This document shows, piece after piece, positions 58,391 to 64,000 of a stretch of 64,000 nucleotides of DNA. Every line of letters begins with the position of its first letter. Within the stretch, counting starts at the first letter, position 1. Position numbers and translations under genes: made by a program. The notes under the pieces were generated by a model, which saw nothing but the letters and a program-made list of their open reading frames with translations, was not told where the DNA came from and searched no databases. This DNA is from Spirochaetota bacterium (GTDB lineage: Bacteria > Spirochaetota > UBA4802 > JAKQUI01): assembly GCA_029562645.1 (NCBI GenBank), contig JAKQUI010000005.1:195961-259960 (forward strand), in the 5' to 3' direction.

Positions 58391-59122
58391 ATGTCGGATC
58401 GCCTTTCGGAAACAATCTTCACAAAGCTCCAAAAAGCCATCATTGTGGGCGATATGCCCGCCGGCAGCCGCTTTCCCGCCGAGCGCGATCTCGCGGAGGA
58501 ATTCGGCGTCAGCCGCTCCACCGTACGCGAGGCGGTCGGCAGGCTCGCCAAGAGCGGCCTCGTGGAGACGCGCCCGCAGAGCGGCACCTACGTGAGCGAC
58601 TATCAGGCGAAGGCGTCGCTCGATGTGCTCATCGACATCATGCAGAACGGCGGCGAGGTCGATTCGGACACGCTGCGCGCGCTCATGGAGACGCGATTGC
58701 TCATCGAGCTCCACGCGGTGAAGATGGCGGTCGCCGCCTTCACGCCGGATGACGAACGCGAGCTTCGCGACATCATCGGTATCGAGGAGCGGTCGCTGTC
58801 CGATCCCGCGGCGATGGCGGAATGCGACTACCGGCTGCACGCACTCATCATGAAGCGGTCGGGCAACATCATCATCCAGCTCGTCTTTAATTCGTTCCGG
58901 CCGGTGTATCGCTTCTATACGGATTTCTTTTTCAATCTGCCGGAGGCGATTCGCATCACGATGGAACAGCACCGGCGTTTCGTCGATGCGGCCTGCCGGA
59001 AAGACGCGCATCAGGCGGAGCGGATCATGCGCGAGGCGCTGGAGTACGGGCAGGCGCGCGTCGTGGACGCCCTGGGCATCGGCATCGAGAACCGGAAGAT
59101 TCGATTGGTTTCAAATATATAA
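58391..59122 (+). CDS. GntR-family regulator, FadR subfamily
   Basis: A 243-residue regulator. Winged helix: ETIFTKLQKAIIVGDMPAGS, FPAERDLAEEFGVSRSTVRE and AVGRLAKSGLVETRPQSGTY, typical of GntR. The C-terminal FCD domain (about residues 85-225) is helical with metal/ligand histidines and acidic residues (RLLIELHAVKM, EHRR-like MEQHRRFVDA). FadR-type proteins sense organic acids or acyl-CoA and release DNA on binding. ATG 58391 has CGGAG eight bases upstream. It leads the glycyl radical enzyme operon and has a perfect operator at its own promoter, so autoregulation is likely. Confidence 0.9.
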   Translation: MSDRLSETIFTKLQKAIIVGDMPAGSRFPAERDLAEEFGVSRSTVREAVGRLAKSGLVETRPQSGTYVSDYQAKASLDVLIDIMQNGGEVDSDTLRALMETRLLIELHAVKMAVAAFTPDDERELRDIIGIEERSLSDPAAMAECDYRLHALIMKRSGNIIIQLVFNSFRPVYRFYTDFFFNLPEAIRITMEQHRRFVDAACRKDAHQAERIMREALEYGQARVVDALGIGIENRKIRLVSNI

Positions 59123-59160
59123 TTGTAGGGTACGGACACTGCCCGTGCCCCATCGTACAA
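59123..59160. repeat. Imperfect palindrome related to the 24394-24420 element
   Basis: TTGTA (59123-59127) pairs with TACAA (59156-59160), and GGGTACGG pairs with CCGTGCCC with one wobble, around ACACTG. The centre and flanks resemble the palindrome at 24394-24420. It lies between the GntR stop and the ribosome-binding site of the glycyl radical enzyme. Confidence 0.6.
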
Positions 59161-59187
59161 CGCAGCACCATTCATCAGGAGGACGCC

Positions 59188-61701
59188 ATGTGCGCAGCAT
59201 CGACAGCACCCGCATTCAAGATCAAGGAACCGAAAAACCTCTCTCCGCGCATCCAGTGGTTGCGCGACTACTATTTCGTGGGCGCACGGCGGGCGTGGAA
59301 CAATGAGTACAGCGCCTGGACCACCGGCACCGACTGGGACGTCCAGTTCGACGAGATCTCGTACTACATCGTCCCGGAGATGTACGCATTCAACCAGACC
59401 TTCCGGTCCTCGTTCCGGCAGAGCGCGCGCGTGGTAACGCTCCATCCCGATTTCTGGAGCTGGAGCCTTCCGGAGCGCAAGGCGTGGTTCACGAAAGAGG
59501 TGATGGTGAATTGCGTGCCTCAAGAACTATTGCCGGGAGATCTCATCGCGGGGGCGCGCTTCAATCTGCAGGCCTCGCGCTGCTGGAGCGAAAAAGAGGC
59601 GAAGGCGCGCGACGCGCTCATCTACGGAACGAAGGGAGCGCGCGCGGTCATGAAGTGGTTCCACGATCACGGGTATGGAAACTCCGGTGCGACGAGCGGG
59701 CACCTGGTCCCCGGGCACGAGCGCGCGCTCACGATTGGCTGGAAGGGGATCCATGCCGACCTGGAGCAAAAATACAAGGCGCTGTCCGAATCAGACAAAA
59801 AAGGAAGGAAGGGCGCGCAGCTGCGGGCGATGATGACCGCGGCGACAATGCCGCGCGACCTTGCCGCGAAGTACGCCGCGCTCTGCCGGAAGCTCTCCGC
59901 GAAGGAAAAGAACGCCGGGCGAAAAAGCGAACTCGAGCAAATGGCGAAAAACCTCGACCGAGTCCCCTGGGAGCCGGCCGAGACATTGTGGGAGGCCGTG
60001 CAGGCGCTCTGGATCAACCACATGCTTATCATGAGCGACGAGAACTATCCCGGGCCGGGCGTTTCCTTCGGCCGGTTCGATCAGTACCTGCTGCCGTATT
60101 GGAAAAAATCCATGGCGGACGGCATGGACCGCGATTTCGCGAAGGAGATCCTCAAGTGCTTCTGGATCCACAGCAATACGGCCTACGACGCCATGGTGCA
60201 GGTCGGGAACCAGGGTATCACGTCGGGCTTCGGGCAGCTCATCACCCTTTCGGGCCTCGGCGCGAACGGGGCCGACATGACCAACGAGCTCACCTATGCG
60301 GTCCTCGAGGTGATCGACGAGATGACGCCGATCCTGGAGCCCAAGCCGAATGTCCGCATGCACCGCAATACGCCGGACGAGCTCCTCGACCGGCTCATCG
60401 ACATGGTTTCGTCCAGCCAGGGAGCGCCGTTTCTGCTTAATTTCGACGAGCGCTCCATGGCGGGGATGATGCGCGAGGCGAAGCGCGCGAATGTGGCGCA
60501 CCTCATCAACGAAAACAACGTGCACGAGTATGCGCCGGTCGGCTGCCTGGAAAACACCATGGTCGGCAATGACCGATCCGGCACCGTGGACAATAACCTG
60601 AACCTTCTCAAGGCCGTGGAGCTCGCGCTCACCGGCGGGAAGGACCTCCTCGAGTTTGTCGATCCCATCACCGGGAAGCGCGATCCCATCAGGCAGGACG
60701 GACCGAAGACGGGAGACGCGACGAAGTTTTCGACATGGGATGAATTCTGGAACGCCTACGTGATCCATACGAAAAACATCATCCGCCGCTGCGTCGAGGT
60801 GTACGAGGCGTCGGAGCGCATTCGAGCTGAGTTCTGTCCCACGCCGTATCTCTCGTGCCTGGTGGGGGGCTGTGCCGAGAAGGCGCTGGACATCACGCAG
60901 GGCGGCGCGGAGCTTTCGTTTGTGACCATCGAGGGCGTCACCTTCGGCACGACGGTCGATTCGCTTCTGGCGATCAAGTACCTGGTCTTCGATAAGAAGG
61001 AATGCACGATGGCCGAGCTCATCCAGGCGCTTCGCGACAATTGGGAGGGCCACGATATCCTGCAGGCCAAGGCGAAGAACCGTGCGCCCAAGTACGGCCG
61101 CGACGACAACGAGGCCGACGCGATGGCGCTCGCGGTGATGGACCTCTGGGCCGAGGAGACCTGGCAGTACAAGACGAAATCGACCAACCGGCAGTTCCGG
61201 CCGGGCATGCTCTCGTGGAACTACTGGGTGGGCGACGGCTACGTGATGGCCGCGAGCCCCGACGGCCGTCCCAAGGGGCAGTTCCTCTCCAACGCGATCT
61301 GCCCTTCGAACGGCGCGGACATCAACGGCCCCACGGCCAATGCGAATTCCGTGGGAAAGGTGCTCGGGGGAACGGCGGACGGCGGCGCGGCTGATTGGGA
61401 AGGCTACCTGAGCAATCTCCCGAACGGCGCGAGCCACACGATCACCTTCAATCCGTCGATCCTGCGCGATCCCGAGCACCGCAAGAAATTCAAGGCCTTC
61501 CTGCGGGGCTATGCGAAAAACGGCGGCACGGCGTTGCAGATCAACATGATCGACGCGGACATGCTGCGCGACGCGCAGCAGCACCCGCAGAACTATCGGC
61601 ACCTGCTGGTGCGCGTGACCGGCTACAACGCCTACTTCACGGCGATCGGCCGCGAGCTGCAGGACGAGATCATCGCCCGGGAGAGCCATAATCGGTATTG
61701 A
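59188..61701 (+). CDS. Glycyl radical enzyme, GCxE class, substrate unknown
   Basis: An 837-residue oxygen-sensitive radical enzyme. The glycyl radical loop is LLVRVTGYNAYFTAIGRELQ followed by DEII, with the radical glycine at residue 812. The catalytic loop is YAPVGCLENTMVGN: thiyl cysteine 453 and Glu 455, as in dehydratases, decarboxylases and C-S/C-N lyases (GCVE type). The adjacent double cysteine of pyruvate formate-lyase is absent. Other features: GSHTITFNP-like SHTITFNPSIL near the end and VGGCAEKALDITQGGAELSF in the middle. It lacks a microcompartment signal. AGGAGG precedes ATG 59188. Its activase and an FMN-type protein follow. The reaction cannot be named from sequence. Confidence 0.9.
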   Translation: MCAASTAPAFKIKEPKNLSPRIQWLRDYYFVGARRAWNNEYSAWTTGTDWDVQFDEISYYIVPEMYAFNQTFRSSFRQSARVVTLHPDFWSWSLPERKAWFTKEVMVNCVPQELLPGDLIAGARFNLQASRCWSEKEAKARDALIYGTKGARAVMKWFHDHGYGNSGATSGHLVPGHERALTIGWKGIHADLEQKYKALSESDKKGRKGAQLRAMMTAATMPRDLAAKYAALCRKLSAKEKNAGRKSELEQMAKNLDRVPWEPAETLWEAVQALWINHMLIMSDENYPGPGVSFGRFDQYLLPYWKKSMADGMDRDFAKEILKCFWIHSNTAYDAMVQVGNQGITSGFGQLITLSGLGANGADMTNELTYAVLEVIDEMTPILEPKPNVRMHRNTPDELLDRLIDMVSSSQGAPFLLNFDERSMAGMMREAKRANVAHLINENNVHEYAPVGCLENTMVGNDRSGTVDNNLNLLKAVELALTGGKDLLEFVDPITGKRDPIRQDGPKTGDATKFSTWDEFWNAYVIHTKNIIRRCVEVYEASERIRAEFCPTPYLSCLVGGCAEKALDITQGGAELSFVTIEGVTFGTTVDSLLAIKYLVFDKKECTMAELIQALRDNWEGHDILQAKAKNRAPKYGRDDNEADAMALAVMDLWAEETWQYKTKSTNRQFRPGMLSWNYWVGDGYVMAASPDGRPKGQFLSNAICPSNGADINGPTANANSVGKVLGGTADGGAADWEGYLSNLPNGASHTITFNPSILRDPEHRKKFKAFLRGYAKNGGTALQINMIDADMLRDAQQHPQNYRHLLVRVTGYNAYFTAIGRELQDEIIARESHNRY

Positions 61702-61709
61702 CCCTCTCC

Positions 61710-61744
61710 GCCCTTCGGGCACCTCCCCCTTCGTTAGGGGGAGG
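61710..61744. repeat. Pair of hairpins (dispersed palindromic element)
   Basis: GCCC-TTC-GGGC (61710-61720), then CCTCCCCCT (61722-61730), loop TCGTT, AGGGGGAGG (61736-61744). No T-run. It lies between the glycyl radical enzyme and activase genes and could act as an RNA-stabilising or partial stop signal. Confidence 0.6.
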
Positions 61745-61809
61745 GATGGGAGAGAATGAGTTAGCGTGTTGATGGGATTATCGGTAATAAGTACGATCGA
61801 AATAAGCGG

Positions 61810-62841
61810 ATGAAAAGCGAAAGAGATGCAATCAAAGGGCTTGTTCTGAACATCCAGCGGATGTCCACGGAGGACGGGCCGGGGATTCGGACGACGGTCT
61901 TCGTGAAGGGCTGCAGCCTCGCCTGCGCGTGGTGCCACAATCCGGAGAGCATTCCGTTCGAGCGGCAAATCCAGTGGATCGAGACGAAGTGCATCGGGTG
62001 CCGCACTTGCGTGAAGGGTTGTCCGCAGCAGGCGCTCTCCGACGATGCCGGCGTGATCGCGCTCGACCGCGCCGCATGCACGCTCTGCGGCATCTGCGTG
62101 GACGAGTGCCCGGCGCTCGCGATGGAGCTCTTGGGAACCGAGTGGGGCGTCGATGAACTGGCCGACGAGGTGGAAAAGGACCGCTCGTACTTCGAGAGCT
62201 CCGGCGGCGGCGTGACGATATCCGGGGGCGAGCCCTGCATGCAGCCGGAGTTTACCGCGGCGTTCTTGCGCGAATGCACCCGCCGCGGACTGCACACCGC
62301 GCTCGATACCTGCGGTCTCTGCCGAAAGGAAGCGTTCGACGCGATTTTGCCGCATGCGGACCTGGTGCTCTACGACATCAAGGAGATCGATCCGGTGTTG
62401 CACAAGAGATTCACCGGCAGCGGCAACGAGAGGATGCTCGAGAACCTGAAGCACGTCCGTGACACGATCGCGAAAACGGGATCGAAGACGAAACTGTGGA
62501 TACGCACGCCCATCATCCCGAACGCGACCGCGCGTGACGAGAACATCGCAGGAATCGGCGCCTACATCGCGGAGAACATCGCAGGCGCGGTGGAGCGCTG
62601 GGAACTGTGCGCCTTCAATAATCTCTGCCGCGACAAGTATCGGCGTCTCGATCTCGAGTGGGACTTTGGGGCTGAGGCGCTCCTCGGCAGGGAGACGATG
62701 GAGCATCTTGCGAACGTGGCGCGCCATTCCGGCGTCGATCCCGTGATCGTGCACTGGAGCGGTGCGACGAAGTTCATAAGCGATGATGAGCAGGCGGACA
62801 ATGACGCGAAGGCGCACATGCGGCTAGTGAAGGGATGCTGA
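61810..62841 (+). CDS. Glycyl radical enzyme activating enzyme (radical SAM)
   Basis: A 343-residue activase that uses SAM and a [4Fe-4S] cluster to place the radical on the partner glycine. The radical SAM motif is VKGCSLACAWCHNPES (cysteines 35, 39, 42). Two extra ferredoxin-type clusters follow, CIGCRTCVKGCP and CTLCGICVDECP, as in activases of dehydratase- and decarboxylase-type glycyl radical enzymes and unlike the short PFL activase. GGVTISGGEP holds the SAM-binding GGE motif; LYDIKEIDP follows. The ATG at 61810 has only a weak ribosome-binding site. The partner is almost certainly the gene directly upstream. Confidence 0.95.
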   Translation: MKSERDAIKGLVLNIQRMSTEDGPGIRTTVFVKGCSLACAWCHNPESIPFERQIQWIETKCIGCRTCVKGCPQQALSDDAGVIALDRAACTLCGICVDECPALAMELLGTEWGVDELADEVEKDRSYFESSGGGVTISGGEPCMQPEFTAAFLRECTRRGLHTALDTCGLCRKEAFDAILPHADLVLYDIKEIDPVLHKRFTGSGNERMLENLKHVRDTIAKTGSKTKLWIRTPIIPNATARDENIAGIGAYIAENIAGAVERWELCAFNNLCRDKYRRLDLEWDFGAEALLGRETMEHLANVARHSGVDPVIVHWSGATKFISDDEQADNDAKAHMRLVKGC

Positions 62842-62843
62842 AA

Positions 62844-62953
62844 ACCTCATCCCCCCAACCCCCTTCTCCCATAGGAGAAGGGGGAGAGGCAATAGTTGAC
62901 TATTGCAGAGCCCTCTCCTTGCGGGAGAGGGCGCGCCGGAGGCGGGGTGAGGT
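62844..62953. repeat. 110-base multi-hairpin element
   Basis: Outer arms ACCTCATCCCC and GGGGTGAGGT enclose three perfect hairpins: CCCCCTTCTCC/GGAGAAGGGGG (62859-62884), GCAATAGT/ACTATTGC (62889-62906) and GCCCTCTCC/GGAGAGGGC (62910-62932). This fits a dispersed palindromic repeat of a sort common in bacteria. It fills almost the whole gap between the activase and the last gene. Confidence 0.8.
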
Positions 62954-62976
62954 AACATCAACCATGAGAGGAAACC

Positions 62977-63822
62977 ATGAAAAAACTTAACGTATTCGAT
63001 CCGAACGACCTCAAGGAATTCGAGCCCGACGCCAAGGTGGGACTCATCGCCACGGTGAGCGAAGGCGAACTGCCGCACATAACGTTGATCACGGCGCTGC
63101 AGGCGCGCTCCACCACGGAGCTCATCTGGGGCCAGTTCTCCGAGGGGATGAGTAAGCGGAACGTACGGAAGAATCCGCGCGTGGGCTTTCTTATCATGAG
63201 TTTATCAAAGGAGCTCTGGCGCGGGAAGGCGGTCTGGAAGAAGGCGCTGAACGAGGGCGACGAGTACATCATGTTCAACAAGAAGCCCATGTGGCGGTAC
63301 AACTCGTACTTCGGCCTCCACACGGTGCACTACATGGACCTGGTAGAGACGACCGGACGCGAGAAGCTCCCGATGGGCGGCATCGTCCGCGGCGCGCTCA
63401 TGACGAAATGCGCGAAGGCCGGCGCGTCATCCGGGGAACAGGCGCGCATCCTCAAGCCGTTCGCCGAGGATCTTTTCAATGATATCGGCGCGCTCAAGTT
63501 CATATCGTACATCGGCTCGGACGGCTATCCCGTCATCATCCCGGCGATCCAGTGCCAGGCGGCCGACAGCCGGCGGCTCGCCTTCGCCCCCACGGCCTAC
63601 CGGGAAGAACTGGCGGCCATTCCCGCCGGAACGACGGTCGCGGTGTTCGGTCTTTCGCTCACCATGGAGGACGTGCTTGTGCGCGGCACCTTCCGCGGCT
63701 TCTCGCGGCACCGCGGCGTGAAACTGGGCACGGTGGACATCGACTGGGTGTACAACTCCATGCCGCCCAAGCAGGGGCAGATCTATCCGGAGATCGAGAT
63801 GCGGCCGGTGGTGAATTTCTAG
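62977..63822 (+). CDS. Pyridoxamine-5'-phosphate-oxidase-like FMN split-barrel protein
   Basis: A 281-residue protein with an N-terminal split beta barrel of the PNPOx-like superfamily: LKEFEPDAKVGLIATVSEGE, LPHITLITALQARSTTELIW, RKNPRVGFLIMSLSKELWRG. A second related barrel seems to start near FISYIGSDGYPVIIPAIQCQ, giving a two-barrel protein. Members bind FMN, F420 or heme and act as oxidoreductases or small-molecule handlers. GAGG precedes the ATG at 62977. Its position after the activase suggests it belongs to the glycyl radical module, perhaps reducing or oxidising the product or protecting against oxygen; this is inference. Confidence 0.75.
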   Translation: MKKLNVFDPNDLKEFEPDAKVGLIATVSEGELPHITLITALQARSTTELIWGQFSEGMSKRNVRKNPRVGFLIMSLSKELWRGKAVWKKALNEGDEYIMFNKKPMWRYNSYFGLHTVHYMDLVETTGREKLPMGGIVRGALMTKCAKAGASSGEQARILKPFAEDLFNDIGALKFISYIGSDGYPVIIPAIQCQAADSRRLAFAPTAYREELAAIPAGTTVAVFGLSLTMEDVLVRGTFRGFSRHRGVKLGTVDIDWVYNSMPPKQGQIYPEIEMRPVVNF

Positions 63823-63893
63823 GGCCGTGTGTACTCCCGAATCCTTTCCTCTTTGAGAGATTTTTCACCTTGGCGCGTGAAGGGGGAAGTTCG

Positions 63894-63962
63894 ATGACCG
63901 ATGTTTCTGATGCGTGGGCGTGTGCGACATCGGAGAGAACGATAATTACCATACGTGGATAG
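63894..63962 (+). CDS. Possible 22-residue open frame with strong ribosome-binding site
   Basis: GGGGGAAG lies seven to eight bases before an ATG at 63894 that opens MTDVSDAWACATSERTIITI plus two residues. No homology can be judged. It may be a small peptide, a leader for a gene beyond the window edge, or chance. The stretch 63823-64000 shows nothing else. Confidence 0.2.
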   Translation: MTDVSDAWACATSERTIITIRG

Positions 63963-64000
63963 TGTTTTTCTTGTTCATGAGCAGTATGCCTGCTCGGGTG

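Noticed and set aside
59188-61701. Pyruvate formate-lyase
   Set aside because: The active site has a single cysteine in GCLE instead of adjacent cysteines, and the activase has two extra ferredoxin clusters, unlike the PFL activase.
59188-61701. Benzyl- or alkylsuccinate synthase
   Set aside because: The Cys-x-Glu loop fits the eliminase/decarboxylase group, no small subunits are present, and the CoA-transferase is class I rather than the class III type used in that pathway.
59791-62817. A 1008-residue open frame on the minus strand
   Set aside because: It lies opposite the glycyl radical enzyme and its activase, both with full diagnostic motifs; it has only shadow composition.
56152-63822. 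Bacterial microcompartment locus
   Set aside because: No shell protein genes and no encapsulation peptide on the enzyme; aldehyde dehydrogenase and phosphotransacylase are absent.

Overview
The window is a stretch of bacterial chromosome, mostly GC-rich (clearly above 60% in coding parts by eye). It carries about 65 genes packed into short operons, with many 4-base ATGA/GTGA overlaps. The cell is a diderm with lipopolysaccharide: a Kdo-type arabinose-5-phosphate isomerase (kdsD), a lipid A-type acyltransferase, OmpA-like lipoproteins, lspA, uppP and a periplasmic HtrA are all present. The order rpsF-ssb-rpsR-DUF2232-rplI-dnaB, a PilZ-like protein and many lipoproteins with loose lipoboxes fit a spirochaete (Leptospira-like or a deep-branching relative). 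This is inference, about 50% confident; a deltaproteobacterium-like lineage is the main alternative. A glycyl radical enzyme, a low-molecular-weight siroheme protein and an ADP-forming acyl-CoA synthetase point to an anaerobic or facultative life style. No rRNA, tRNA, CRISPR array or complete insertion sequence was seen.

Layout. 1-5.6 kb: unknown small proteins, a secreted cell-wall amidase, an HtrA protease and a PilZ-like protein. 5.8-10.4 kb: the ribosomal protein/replication operon rpsF-ssb-rpsR-DUF2232-rplI-dnaB-methyltransferase. 10.4-15 kb (minus): a DNA repair operon of the MrfA helicase/MrfB exonuclease type with a methyltransferase and a zinc-ribbon membrane protein. 15-20 kb: small membrane protein, PEBP protein, a long MORN-like repeat protein, a siroheme protein, and an AT-rich toxin-antitoxin-like pair. 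20-25 kb: a VanY/alkaline phosphatase/J-domain operon (minus) and a thiamine-binding protein/metallo-beta-lactamase pair (plus). 25.3-28.2 kb: a TetR regulator divergent from an ADP-forming acyl-CoA synthetase, with a perfect operator between them. 28-31.5 kb: argB, a secreted protein and typA (minus). 31.8-33.5 kb: a pyruvate/indolepyruvate decarboxylase-like enzyme. 33.5-34.1 kb: an unusual repeat island. 35.7-38 kb: pyrB-pyrC. 38-46 kb: hydrolases, a YgbA-type protein plus cupin, uppP, two OmpA-like paralogues, an EamA transporter and a beta-propeller lipoprotein. 46-54 kb: xseA-xseB-kdsD-lipoprotein, lspA-ileS (minus), a LURP-one-like protein and a lipid A acyltransferase.

The most interesting part is 56.1-63.8 kb. 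A two-subunit class I CoA-transferase (minus) faces a FadR-type GntR regulator, a glycyl radical enzyme (GCxE class), its activating enzyme and an FMN split-barrel (PNPOx-like) protein (plus). A perfect 21-base palindrome matching the FadR-type consensus lies in front of the regulator. A half-site of the same sequence lies in the predicted promoter of the CoA-transferase. This looks like a complete, locally regulated anaerobic catabolic module in which a radical C-X bond cleavage is coupled to CoA activation. The substrate cannot be read from the sequence. Palindromic dispersed repeats sit in three of the gaps of this module.
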